Positions 27,001 to 35,686 of a DNA stretch of 50,283 nt are shown piece after piece; the first letter of the stretch is position 1, and each line of letters starts with the position of its first letter. Source of the DNA: Bacteroidales bacterium (GTDB lineage Bacteria; Bacteroidota; Bacteroidia; Bacteroidales; UBA10428); NCBI GenBank assembly GCA_016934395.1, contig JAFGSZ010000066.1, forward strand, positions 1 through 50,283, written 5' to 3'. Below the pieces are notes generated by a model. It saw nothing but the letters and a program-made list of their open reading frames with translations, was not told where the DNA came from and did not search any database. The position numbers were made by a program, and so were the translations under genes.

Positions 27001-30000
27001 AATCATTTCAGAAAAAACGGAAACAGAAAACATATCGGAGTTTCGACTGTATTGGCCGAAGATATCGCCAAACAAGATTCGGTAAAAGTAAACGAACTCC
27101 CTGAACCGGAGGAACAGGATGTAAAATATGTTCTCCATGAAAAAATTGCATCTGCAACCGGGTTTCCGGTAGATTCTTTTAAAGATGAAATGAAACTGCT
27201 TGAAGATTTTAACCTCGACAGTATTAAAGCAGGATCTTTACTTTTAGATCTTTCTAAAACCTTTAATCTCAAAGGGAAAATATCTACTGCCCAACTGGCT
27301 AATGCATCTATTGGTACAATCGTTAGTGAATTTAACTCCATACTGCCGCCTCCCGCAATCAGCATGAATAAATCGGGTGTTTCAAAAGATGAAATTGTTC
27401 AATCGGTAAAAGAACTTGCAGCTGAAAAAACCGGTTTCCCTGAAACGCAAATTACACCTGAGCTTAAATTGCTGAACGACTTAAACCTTGATAGCATTAA
27501 AGCCGGGGATTTTATTGCAGCTTTACTAAAAAAATACAACATCCAGGGAAAAGTTGAAGCTTCAGCCTATGCCAATGCTTCGCTTGCGGATATTATTGAC
27601 AAAATTTGTGAATTAGTATTACCAGCGGACAATACCATTTCTCAACCCGAAAATAACATTGAAGAAACTGTGATTGCTCTGGCATCGGAAAAAACCGGTT
27701 TCCCGGTAAACGGCATTAAACGTGAATCTAAATTACTGGATGACCTGAACCTCGACAGTATAAAAGCCGGCGGATTTATTGCCGAACTCACGAAAAAATA
27801 CAACATCCAGGGAAAACTCGAGGCCGCAAAATTCACGAATGCAAAACTTGAAGATATTATCGTTGAAATAAATAATTGTCTGGGATTAGATATTAAACCT
27901 GCGATCGAAAAACAGGAAAAAGCAGAAGATATTGATAAAGTAAGTGCCTTCACTGTTTGCCTGGTTGATACTCCCCTTATTATTGATAAACAGAAAAACA
28001 GTGAATACTGGAAAGATAAAAATCTTGCCATTGTATATTCTCCTGGCAGTAAAAACCAGGCTTTGGCATTAAATGAAGCCTTTAAAAATAATGTGAAATC
28101 GACCATAGTATACAGTAGTAATGAATTGAATTCAATTGAAAAGAATGTGGCACCAGATTTTATATTAACCATTATTCCTGAAGGACCTGCCACCATTAAC
28201 AATGTAAATGAAGTATCGGGATTATTATCGGATGTGGCCGGCTTTGATAATAATTTAAATACTGAACTGGGATTTGTTCAATTTGGGGACGGATCTTTTG
28301 CAAAGAAAAACCTTAATAAACTAAAACAAATCAATGCTTTCAGTGTCGTTGGATTTGTATCCAGTATTCATTTGGAACGACCCAATCAAAAACTCAGGGT
28401 GACTGAATTCGATAAAAGTATTTCGAATCAGCAACTATCCGCTTTTATAAGAGATGAATTTATTTCTCACGATCCGTTTATTGTTGCGGGTTATGATAAA
28501 AACCTGGTTCGAAGAACAATGGTATACGATCTCGCTGAAAACGAAAGCCGTCCAAGAAAAAGTCCTGTATTATCAAAAAATGATGTGGTACTGGTTACCG
28601 GTGGGGCAAAAGGAATTACAGCAGCCTGTGGTTTGCAGCTTGCCGATACTTATCATTGTAAAATGGCCCTGGTCGGGAGTTCAAATCCATCAGACGAGGT
28701 AATGGAAACCCTGAAACACTACACAGAAAAAAACCTAATGGCAAAGTATTATTCCTGTGATGTTTCTAATCCGGAATCCGTTAAAACTTTAATTAAAAAG
28801 GTACATTCAGAATTGGGAACCATTACTTCAGTAATTCATGGCGCCGGAAAAAATATTCCACGCCGTGCTGAACAGGTAACCACCAACATGGCCCTTGACG
28901 AAATAGCCCCAAAATTAATCGGGGCAATAAATATTATTGATGCGCTGGATAAAAAATCCTTAAAATCTTTTATTGCATTTACATCAATAATTGGTGTTAC
29001 CGGAATGCAAGGAAACAGCTGGTATGCATTTTCTAATGAAACGCTGGACCTGATTTTACGAAATATTCAGATTCAATATGGTATTGAAACCCTGGCGCTG
29101 GGATACAGTGTTTGGAGCGAAGTGGGCATGGGTGCACGCATGGGAAGTGCGGAAACTCTGGCACATATGGGAATCGGGGCTATCTCTCCCGGCCCGGGAA
29201 TTGAACAGTTTTTGCACTGGATAAAAAATAAAGCCGGCGATCAGCAGGTGGTTATCGCTGCCTCACTGGGCGGCCTGGATACCTGGAAAAGGAAAACATT
29301 TATAAAACCACCGGCAAACCGGTATCTCGAAAATGTAATACATTTTGAACCCGAAACAGAATTGATAGTCCGTTCCACTCTTTCCAGAGAAACCGATTTA
29401 TACACCGATGATCATAATTATAATGGTTCACTGCTGTTTCCTACTGTATTTGGTATTGAAGCAATGGCACAGGCTGTGGCCATGGTTGCCGGTCTAACCC
29501 GGTTAAACTCCTTAAAACTTGAAAATATAAGCCTGCTGAAACCTATTGTAGTACCGGACTCTGGAACTACAGAAATTCAAATTCATGCAATTGTTCAGGA
29601 AAAAAACAAGGATGGAAGAATAAAAATTACTGCCGGTATTTCAACCGAACAATCCGATTTTACTGAAGATCATTTTTCAGCAGACTTTATACTGGGAATT
29701 AAATCCCCAATGGTGACCAAAGAAATCCGGATGACAGATAAGCCTTTGCAAATTAATCCTGAAATTGACCTGTATGGCTGGCTGTTATTTCAGGGTAAAA
29801 CTTTCCAGCTTATTGATCAGGTGTATTCATTAAATTCTGAAGAAGTACTTTTCAAAACGAAAAAAATCCATACCGATACATCTGAACTTTGTTTTTCGGA
29901 ACATGTTCTTGCTCCGTTTTTATTAAATAGTCCATTGCTCAGAGATAATATGCTCCAGTCTCCACAATTAGTATTGACACAGAAAAGATATTTACCGATT

Positions 30001-31893
30001 CGAATAAAAGAATGGGAATTTTTTAACGTCAGTAACCAGTCGGATGGAGAAATAATAGCATGCAGAATAGTTGAGAATAATTCAGAAAGCGGCACATGTG
30101 ATGTATTATTTTTAAATAAAGAAAAAGAGATTATTGAACATATTCAGGGGTACGAATTTAAGGCCATGGAGCCTACTCCGGATTTTCCTCTTCCTGAAAA
30201 ACTTGCTGATTTACCTTCATTATTCAGAAATAAGATTACAAGCGCTTTTAAAGAAAATGATTCCGATATCCTTGAAAAGCCAATGCTTACGGTTTATAAA
30301 CATGCTGAAGAATTTAACATGTTGAATCAACAAGTCCGCCGGGAATTAGCTCAGAAACTTTTTAAAGAAGAATTCCTTAATCAGGAAATATTCGGCCTTA
30401 AAACCGGTGAGAATAAAATTAGCTGGTCTCAAAATGGCAAACCGAAAATTCAAAACAGTGACCTGAATATTTCAATATCACATAGTAAAACCGTGCTAAT
30501 ACTCACTGTGGGAAATTCAATGCAGGGCTGCGACATAGAATTTGTTGAAAACAGGTCAAAAAATGATTGGGCAGCGTTACTGGATTTCAAATATCAGGGT
30601 ACATTCGATCAGCTGGCAGAAACAGATACTAATTATAACATATCGGGAACCAGACTATGGTGTGTTAAAGAAGCCGTAATTAAGGCCTTTGGATATATAC
30701 CTTCGAATATTACTATCGAAAAAATTTATGGAAACCATATAGTATTTGCAGTTAAAGTGCCAGACGAAACCATTTATGTTGATACTTTTTCAACTCAGGT
30801 TCTGCCAAATAATATTTATGTTTCTGCAACAACCGTAAATATAAATTCCTCTGAAAATCAATCGGAAATTAGGGGAAATAAACCATCAGCCAACGATAAT
30901 TTGTTCGAAAAAGAAGATGGTAAATTTGTTACCCGCTTTTTTACAACTTTTAAAGATTGTAAAGGATTTTTTGGCAAAACCTATTTTACGAATTATCCAA
31001 CATGGATGGGTAGCATGCGTGAACTGGTTTTAAGTCCGATTGCAAAACCATTGTTAAAAGATCTGGGGTCGGGAAAATTCGGAATGGTCACAAATGCATC
31101 TTCCATAAAAATATATAATGAGGCTGAAGCCTTGAACAAAATTACCGGTAAATTATGGGTTACTAAAAAAACCGATTTGGATAATTCATTTATCGACCTG
31201 AATTTTTCATGGTATAAACAATCTGAAATAGGTAAACTGATTAAACTTGCAAATTGTAATCTATCCACAACATGGGTAAGAATTGAAGACCGGGGCATAG
31301 TAAAAAAATGTCCCCTCCCCGCATATTTTAATGATTTCCTTTCGGAAAATATTATTAACGAAAACGTTGAAGAAAAACAGGATTTTCCGGCTAAATATCT
31401 TTCGGTTAATGATCTAGGTAAACTAACCTATAAATCTTCATCAGCTCCAAAGCCGGAAATACTATTAAGCAATAAAGTTTTTCAAACCGGCATTTACGAT
31501 AGTAATAGCGTTGGAAATTTGTATTATTCCAATTATTACGACTGGCAGGCTAAAAATATTGAAACCATAATCTACCAGATTTATCCGGATTTATTTCTTA
31601 ATAATGGCAAATCAGGTGAATTTATATGTTTAGAGGCCAATATTAACCACTTGCAGGAAGCGATGCCTTTTGAAGAAATTGAAGTTTGCATGTATCTGGA
31701 AGAATTGTATTCTAATGGATTAAAGTTATTTTTTGAATATTTTAGCCTTGATAAAAATTCAAAAAGAAAATTAGCTTATGGAAGCAATACACTAATTTGG
31801 GCCAAGCGCTTACACAATAATTCTTTACCGTATGTTAAACCAATACCGGATAGTATTACTAAACAGCTGCAATTAAAAATTACAACAGTGTAA
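24001..31893 (+). CDS. enediyne-type iterative polyketide synthase with built-in PPTase and two hotdog thioesterase-like domains
   Basis: One chain of 2630 residues, cytosolic. Domains: ketosynthase 12-470 (Cys220 in VDGACSSSLLA, His353 in EGHGTGTTVGD, His394 in SIVGHTKAAAG); acyltransferase 590-900 (Ser697 in GHSLGE, His799); three tandem acyl carrier domains with LDSIKAG serines 1074, 1165 and 1253; ketoreductase about 1525-1765 (TGGAKGI, Ser1662, Tyr1675, Asn1679); dehydratase about 1795-2055 (HxxxGxxxxP with His1805, and Asp1982); phosphopantetheinyl transferase 2090-2290 (His2161, GCDIE 2176-2180, WCVKEAVIKAF from Trp2220); then two hotdog folds, 2308-2440 (FFTTFKDCKGFFGKTYFTNY) and 2490-2605 (YDSNSVGNLYYSNY). 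The KS segment GGVDISLDTFEIVGFSKTKA and the single AT-ACP-KR-DH-PPTase order are those of enediyne and related polyene synthases (such as CalE8/SgcE). PUFA synthases (PfaA) also have tandem ACPs but no PPTase here. Product is probably a linear conjugated polyene made from malonyl units; not known. Confidence 0.9.
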   Translation: MKEIADRSNRKESQIAVIGIGCYYPGAKSPLQLWENILARRQQFREMPDLRLPQIDYYDPDPSVAGKTYQNKAAVLDGYHFNWLDKKIPKATYESTDIVHWLALDTALQALADARYSKETLPNDTTGVIFGNTLTGELTRSNQMFLRWPYIKRVLTASLKKKGLLHYMDSLEETMEKYYKSVFTPTNEDSLAGGLANTIAGRVCNFLDLHGGGYIVDGACSSSLLAIATAANYLESGQMDMVIAGGVDISLDTFEIVGFSKTKALTPDEMRVYDKQGRGFLPGEGCGAVVLKRLEDAIRDKDQVYAIIKGWGISSDGKGGITAPSAKGQSMALLRAHKKANIDPEQLNFIEGHGTGTTVGDRVELEGITIALNQDKQLPRRNCGVTSFKSIVGHTKAAAGVGAFIKTVIALNQRILPPTAGLKEFNPIFEDTAKILYPIMFGEIKDPKSKLLAGVSAMGFGGINSHVVLQSGDAPSLNFKTSLDIKRLLVSNQTSELFLFTATSKEQLIDILNIAADEIKGASYAELADYAHSHNSKIDIKNTFRAGLVALNPFDLERKLLLLKNQLLENPDKNFLSLEKDTIVYGKKIENLRIGALFPGQGAQRLNMTYKLVERFDWAENTAKQANQIFLLENRVDILNKIFKRTDKANDANEEIEWKDDLKQTNIAQPAITLASLLWFQYLSKLGIKLSAASGHSLGELMSFYVAGAFDEETLLKFAAFRGKTMADCGSGTMASLVCTRELAEEYIKAAPGYVSIANINAPEQTVISGEKESVKFIIKLAEKDNIGAVELPVSAAFHSKLIADTAKSIQAYKPLQKTPSALNLKLISSVTGKEVAETTDLNSYFADQSVKQVNFIDTVNTLKDECDVLIEIGSGRVLSGLVNHIRKDILCFPTEAVANDDISMNTMLANVFVHGADIIIEELYKNRLIRDYTPAYEKEFIVNPLEKPFPEALLKSVDEKQQPLNLNFIEEEFGFNDIRFKEYLDERGEFLKDMIQADMNHFRKNGNRKHIGVSTVLAEDIAKQDSVKVNELPEPEEQDVKYVLHEKIASATGFPVDSFKDEMKLLEDFNLDSIKAGSLLLDLSKTFNLKGKISTAQLANASIGTIVSEFNSILPPPAISMNKSGVSKDEIVQSVKELAAEKTGFPETQITPELKLLNDLNLDSIKAGDFIAALLKKYNIQGKVEASAYANASLADIIDKICELVLPADNTISQPENNIEETVIALASEKTGFPVNGIKRESKLLDDLNLDSIKAGGFIAELTKKYNIQGKLEAAKFTNAKLEDIIVEINNCLGLDIKPAIEKQEKAEDIDKVSAFTVCLVDTPLIIDKQKNSEYWKDKNLAIVYSPGSKNQALALNEAFKNNVKSTIVYSSNELNSIEKNVAPDFILTIIPEGPATINNVNEVSGLLSDVAGFDNNLNTELGFVQFGDGSFAKKNLNKLKQINAFSVVGFVSSIHLERPNQKLRVTEFDKSISNQQLSAFIRDEFISHDPFIVAGYDKNLVRRTMVYDLAENESRPRKSPVLSKNDVVLVTGGAKGITAACGLQLADTYHCKMALVGSSNPSDEVMETLKHYTEKNLMAKYYSCDVSNPESVKTLIKKVHSELGTITSVIHGAGKNIPRRAEQVTTNMALDEIAPKLIGAINIIDALDKKSLKSFIAFTSIIGVTGMQGNSWYAFSNETLDLILRNIQIQYGIETLALGYSVWSEVGMGARMGSAETLAHMGIGAISPGPGIEQFLHWIKNKAGDQQVVIAASLGGLDTWKRKTFIKPPANRYLENVIHFEPETELIVRSTLSRETDLYTDDHNYNGSLLFPTVFGIEAMAQAVAMVAGLTRLNSLKLENISLLKPIVVPDSGTTEIQIHAIVQEKNKDGRIKITAGISTEQSDFTEDHFSADFILGIKSPMVTKEIRMTDKPLQINPEIDLYGWLLFQGKTFQLIDQVYSLNSEEVLFKTKKIHTDTSELCFSEHVLAPFLLNSPLLRDNMLQSPQLVLTQKRYLPIRIKEWEFFNVSNQSDGEIIACRIVENNSESGTCDVLFLNKEKEIIEHIQGYEFKAMEPTPDFPLPEKLADLPSLFRNKITSAFKENDSDILEKPMLTVYKHAEEFNMLNQQVRRELAQKLFKEEFLNQEIFGLKTGENKISWSQNGKPKIQNSDLNISISHSKTVLILTVGNSMQGCDIEFVENRSKNDWAALLDFKYQGTFDQLAETDTNYNISGTRLWCVKEAVIKAFGYIPSNITIEKIYGNHIVFAVKVPDETIYVDTFSTQVLPNNIYVSATTVNINSSENQSEIRGNKPSANDNLFEKEDGKFVTRFFTTFKDCKGFFGKTYFTNYPTWMGSMRELVLSPIAKPLLKDLGSGKFGMVTNASSIKIYNEAEALNKITGKLWVTKKTDLDNSFIDLNFSWYKQSEIGKLIKLANCNLSTTWVRIEDRGIVKKCPLPAYFNDFLSENIINENVEEKQDFPAKYLSVNDLGKLTYKSSSAPKPEILLSNKVFQTGIYDSNSVGNLYYSNYYDWQAKNIETIIYQIYPDLFLNNGKSGEFICLEANINHLQEAMPFEEIEVCMYLEELYSNGLKLFFEYFSLDKNSKRKLAYGSNTLIWAKRLHNNSLPYVKPIPDSITKQLQLKITTV

Positions 31894-31984
31894 ACATATA
31901 GGTTAAATTTTATATAAAGTAATGTATGGCCGATTAAAATCACCCTGGCCAGAGAAATTAAACGTCTATTAAACAAATATTACT

Positions 31985-32908
31985 ATGAATACTCTAACCC
32001 GTCTGTTAATTGCCGGATTTGTCATTGTGTTAATTCTGGCTTTATGGATACGCGCTGAACGTGGCAGGTTGCTGCTCCCTTCTACATGGAAGTTTATGAA
32101 GGCAGCCGGCATAAAACGTATTTTAAATTTTAGTGCCCTGAATGCATATGTATATGGCAGATGGTCACAGAAATATTTAAAAATACTGGGCGATTTTATA
32201 TTCCCCCATTTTGGGAAAAGGGTTCGAACATGGTGGATAAACAGGTACCATGGAAAAGTATTAACACTAGACCAGGCAAAACAAATTATTAATCTCGACC
32301 ATAATATTCCATTGCAGGACCTTGAACAAATAATTCCCTATAAAACAGCTAGAAATATAGTAATGGAAGGAAACCCCGAACTTGCTGTATATGATTGTAT
32401 TTGTAGAAGCAGAAAAGAAGATGCTTGCGAACCCAGAGATGTTTGTCTGGTTATCGGTCAACCCATAGTTGATTTTCTTATCGAACATCAACCGGTAAAA
32501 AGCCGAAGGATTACCCAGCAAGAGGCTCTCGATATTCTTGATGCGGAGCATAAAAGAGGTCATATGCACACAGCCTGGTTTAAAGATGCTATGCTTGACA
32601 GGTTCTATTCTATATGCAATTGCTGCAAATGCTGTTGCCTTGGGGTTGAAGCTATGGTAAAATACGATTCGCCGATGATTACCTCTTCAGGTTATGTTGC
32701 AGAGGTGGATAGTGAAAAATGTACATCGTGCAAAAGCTGTGAAAAAAATTGCATTTTTGACGCAATCCAAATAAATGATACAGCCCGGGTAAATTGGGAA
32801 AAGTGTATGGGATGTGGTGTATGTGTCGATAAATGTAAGAATAACGCAATTAAGCTCACCTTGGATGAGAAAAAAGGGAAACCTTTTGAAATAAATTTAT
32901 TACACTAA
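31985..32908 (+). CDS. membrane-anchored cysteine-rich 4Fe-4S ferredoxin-like protein
   Basis: A 307-residue protein. N-terminal membrane helix 5-22; a middle domain with CICRSRKEDACEPRDVC (Cys138, 140, 148, 154) and ICNCCKCCCLG (Cys211-218); and a C-terminal two-cluster ferredoxin with CTSCKSCEKNC (246-256) and CMGCGVCVDKC (274-284), each for one 4Fe-4S cluster. The middle cysteines, together with QEALDILDAEHKRGHMHT, are the layout of a family of ferredoxin-like proteins in anaerobes. It begins 91 bases after the polyketide synthase on the same strand, so it may be co-transcribed; a redox role for the polyketide product is possible but unproven. No partner oxidoreductase is visible. Confidence 0.8.
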   Translation: MNTLTRLLIAGFVIVLILALWIRAERGRLLLPSTWKFMKAAGIKRILNFSALNAYVYGRWSQKYLKILGDFIFPHFGKRVRTWWINRYHGKVLTLDQAKQIINLDHNIPLQDLEQIIPYKTARNIVMEGNPELAVYDCICRSRKEDACEPRDVCLVIGQPIVDFLIEHQPVKSRRITQQEALDILDAEHKRGHMHTAWFKDAMLDRFYSICNCCKCCCLGVEAMVKYDSPMITSSGYVAEVDSEKCTSCKSCEKNCIFDAIQINDTARVNWEKCMGCGVCVDKCKNNAIKLTLDEKKGKPFEINLLH

Positions 32909-32918
32909 ATCTACTGGC

Positions 32919-32953
32919 AATTGGTTTGAAATAATTATAAAACCCAAACAATT
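32919..32953. terminator. weak bidirectional terminator between convergent genes
   Basis: AATTGGTTTG (32919-32928) pairs with CAAACAATT (32945-32953) with one bulged G, directly between the ferredoxin stop and the permease stop. Low GC, so weak. Confidence 0.35.
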
Positions 32954-32968
32954 CCAACTCCGGCATTC

Positions 32969-35395
32969 TTATTCATATTTTAGCGCAATAGCCGGATTAG
33001 TTTTAGCAGCTATTATTGCACGATAACTTACCGTTAGCAGGGCTATAATTACAGCCACAAGAAATGCCATTATAAAAGTCAGGGGATTTAAATTGATCCT
33101 GTAATAATAATTCTGAAGCCACTTATCCATGGCGAAATAGGTAAATAACCAGGCTATAATCGTTGAAATTGAAATTAATACCAATATTTCTTTTAATAAA
33201 AGAAGGATTATTTTTTGACCCGAGGCTCCCATCGATTTCCGTATACCAATTTCACGGGTACGTTGTTCCGTGGTAAATGAGGTTAATCCATACAGGCCAA
33301 GGCAGGCAATTAATAAAGAAAATATGGCGAAACCCAGCGCAATTTTACTCGTACGTTTTTCCTGCTTGTACAAATTTTCAAATTCCTCATCAAGAAAAAA
33401 ATACTGCATGGGATCGTTGGAGGTAAATTCTTTCCATGTGTTTTCAATATTTTCAACCGTTTCTTTTATGTTTTCAGGAGCAAGACGTACTGTAAGATAG
33501 CCCCAGTGCCAATCCTTGGGCATATGAATAAAAATATGAGGCTGAATTTCATCATGCAGGGATTGATAATGGAAATCTTTCACTACTCCAACTACCGTTA
33601 AATACGTAAATCCTCCGGTTTGATCAGTGGGCTGGATAAACCTTGTTCCCAGTGGATTTTCAAGATTAAATTTTTTCACTGCACTTTCATTAATCACTGC
33701 GGCCGTGCTGTCACTGGCCAGATCTTTGGATAAAAACCTGCCTTCTTTAATCTCAAATTTAAATACATCAGGATTATCAAAATCTGTCCAGCAGGTATTC
33801 ATTAAAACCGTTCGTTCTGCTCCCCAGCCTTCAATGCCATAACCGTTGTTATTATTAGGAAATCCCGGAATTGCCGTGGAATGTGTAATACCGAGGGCAC
33901 CCGGAAATTTCAACACTTCCTGTTTAAATACTTCCATTTTATCCCCAACAGCGCCGGCCCGTCTGATTACCAGTAGTTGTTCATTGTTAAAGCCAAGGTC
34001 TTTATCGAGCATGTATCGTATTTGCTGATAAATAATAATCGTAGAAAGTATAATTATTATGGAAATGGTAAACTGAATAATAACCATAATACTTCGAAAT
34101 GAACTTCTTCTGGACCCGGACCCAAGCTTTCCGCTTAATACAGCCACTGGCTTAAACGATGAAAGATAAAACGCCGGATAGCTTCCAGCCAGAATTCCCA
34201 CAAATAATGATAATAATAATAATCCCGGTAAAATATACCATTGCCTGAAATAATTTATATCCAACTGCAGGTTAACCAGATGATTAAATTCAGGTAAAAT
34301 CAATCCCACAATTCCTATGGCTACCAACAATGAAATAAAGCTCAGAAAAACAGATTCTACAAGAAATTGACGGATTAAGGATTTCCGGGTTGATCCAACT
34401 ACTTTCCGCACTCCCACTTCTTTTGATCTTCCGGCTGAACGGGCAGTTGACAGGTTCATATAATTTATGCCTGCAATTATAATAATCAACAGGGCCACGA
34501 TAATAAATATATAGATGTACTTTTTATCGCTTGATGGTTTTAATCCGTGTTGAATTTTACTATCCAGATGAATATCGAGTAAAGGTTGAAGCAATAACCC
34601 GTAACGATTGCCTGCTTCGGCAAATTCTTCAAGGCTTATGCCCATTGCCTGCTGTAACTGCGGGCCAATATATTTTTCAAGAATGGCCGGTATTTTCGCC
34701 TCAAGTTCTTCTTCAGAAGCACCATCTTCTAAAAGTAAGTATGTATTAAAGCTGTTAGAGAGCCAGAAATCGTCCGTTGCCCTGTCTAATGAAAGAAAAG
34801 AAGCTGCCATGGTAAAATCAAAGTGCCCGTTTTTCGGGGGATCACTAACGATGCCTGTTATAGTATACCGGGTAGTGTCTGAATTTATCCGAAGTTGTTT
34901 ACCAACAGGGTCTTCCTTTCCAAAATATCTTTTAGCTGTAGATTCTGTAAGTACAATTTTGTATGGAGCATTTAACGCAGTTCCAGCATCACCCTGAATC
35001 ATTGGGAAAGAGAAAATATTAAAAAAACTGGAATCTACCAGAATCACGTCTTTCTCAATAAAAGATTGATCTTCAAATTTAACAACCACTTCATCCCAGT
35101 TGTCAAGTCGGGTGGCATCAATCACTTCAGGAAATTCTTCAAGAAATGCACCGGCTGTAGGTGCGGCCGTCCATGCGCCTTCTATTTCCGATTCTCCGAT
35201 TTTCCCGCTTAAATAAACCCTGTAAATATTATCTTTTTTTTCATTGAACCGGTCAAAACTCAATTCATACATCACAAACAATACAATAAGGATACTGCAG
35301 GCCAATCCAATTGCTAATCCGAAGATATTGATAAAAATATAAGTCTTATGACGAAGTAAATTTCTTATGGCAACTTTAATAAAGTTCGTAATCAT
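32969..35395 (-). CDS. FtsX/MacB-like ABC transporter permease
   Basis: An 808-residue inner membrane protein. N-terminal IFINIFGLAIGLACSILI is a membrane helix, followed by a periplasmic MacB-type core domain (about 45-265), an FtsX domain with helices near 280-420, a second periplasmic core (430-670) and a last FtsX domain near 690-805 with AIFSLLIACLGLYGL. This double layout is that of Bacteroidota export permeases whose ATPase is a separate gene, absent here. It likely moves a peptide, lipid or small molecule outward. I chose the ATG at 35395; a longer reading uses TTG at 35410 and gains five residues. It stands alone. Confidence 0.93.
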   Translation of the reverse strand: MITNFIKVAIRNLLRHKTYIFINIFGLAIGLACSILIVLFVMYELSFDRFNEKKDNIYRVYLSGKIGESEIEGAWTAAPTAGAFLEEFPEVIDATRLDNWDEVVVKFEDQSFIEKDVILVDSSFFNIFSFPMIQGDAGTALNAPYKIVLTESTAKRYFGKEDPVGKQLRINSDTTRYTITGIVSDPPKNGHFDFTMAASFLSLDRATDDFWLSNSFNTYLLLEDGASEEELEAKIPAILEKYIGPQLQQAMGISLEEFAEAGNRYGLLLQPLLDIHLDSKIQHGLKPSSDKKYIYIFIIVALLIIIIAGINYMNLSTARSAGRSKEVGVRKVVGSTRKSLIRQFLVESVFLSFISLLVAIGIVGLILPEFNHLVNLQLDINYFRQWYILPGLLLLSLFVGILAGSYPAFYLSSFKPVAVLSGKLGSGSRRSSFRSIMVIIQFTISIIIILSTIIIYQQIRYMLDKDLGFNNEQLLVIRRAGAVGDKMEVFKQEVLKFPGALGITHSTAIPGFPNNNNGYGIEGWGAERTVLMNTCWTDFDNPDVFKFEIKEGRFLSKDLASDSTAAVINESAVKKFNLENPLGTRFIQPTDQTGGFTYLTVVGVVKDFHYQSLHDEIQPHIFIHMPKDWHWGYLTVRLAPENIKETVENIENTWKEFTSNDPMQYFFLDEEFENLYKQEKRTSKIALGFAIFSLLIACLGLYGLTSFTTEQRTREIGIRKSMGASGQKIILLLLKEILVLISISTIIAWLFTYFAMDKWLQNYYYRINLNPLTFIMAFLVAVIIALLTVSYRAIIAAKTNPAIALKYE

Positions 35396-35410
35396 AGTGT
35401 AGTTTTTCAA

Positions 35411-35686
35411 GAATTAATCAAAAGTTATGACGAACACACATGCTTATCTGTTACAACAAATTTACATTATTCTTATATTTTTCCTCGTGATTTTTGTTTT
35501 GGTGTGAGCTAAACCGGATATTAAATTAAACATGAGACCTTAAATTTTCTACTAAATCTCATATAGAACATCTTTACCGGCGCAAAAATGTATCGTTATT
35601 TTAATACAAAAATTCAGAAGAATCTCTATTAAAGCAGTATTTAAGTATGTATCAATTTCCCTAAAACCCTGCCAGATCAGGATTTT
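35411..35686. other. intergenic, short terminator-like hairpin only
   Basis: AT-rich DNA. CCTG 35668-35671 pairs with CAGG 35678-35681 next to the 3' end of the following minus-strand gene, a weak terminator. Otherwise I see nothing. Confidence 0.4.

Noticed and set aside
27642-28202. 186-residue minus-strand frame inside the synthase
   Set aside because: Hydrophobic reading of the third ACP and linker on the wrong strand. The plus frame has complete catalytic motifs.
24001-31893. Naming the synthase PfaA (PUFA synthase)
   Set aside because: Tandem ACPs favour it, but the fused PPTase, the single DH, the KS text and C-terminal hotdog domains fit enediyne-type synthases, and pfaB, pfaC and pfaD are not adjacent.
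31894-31984. 16-residue ORF between synthase and ferredoxin
   Set aside because: Too short, no ribosome site, no recognisable motif; taken as spacer.
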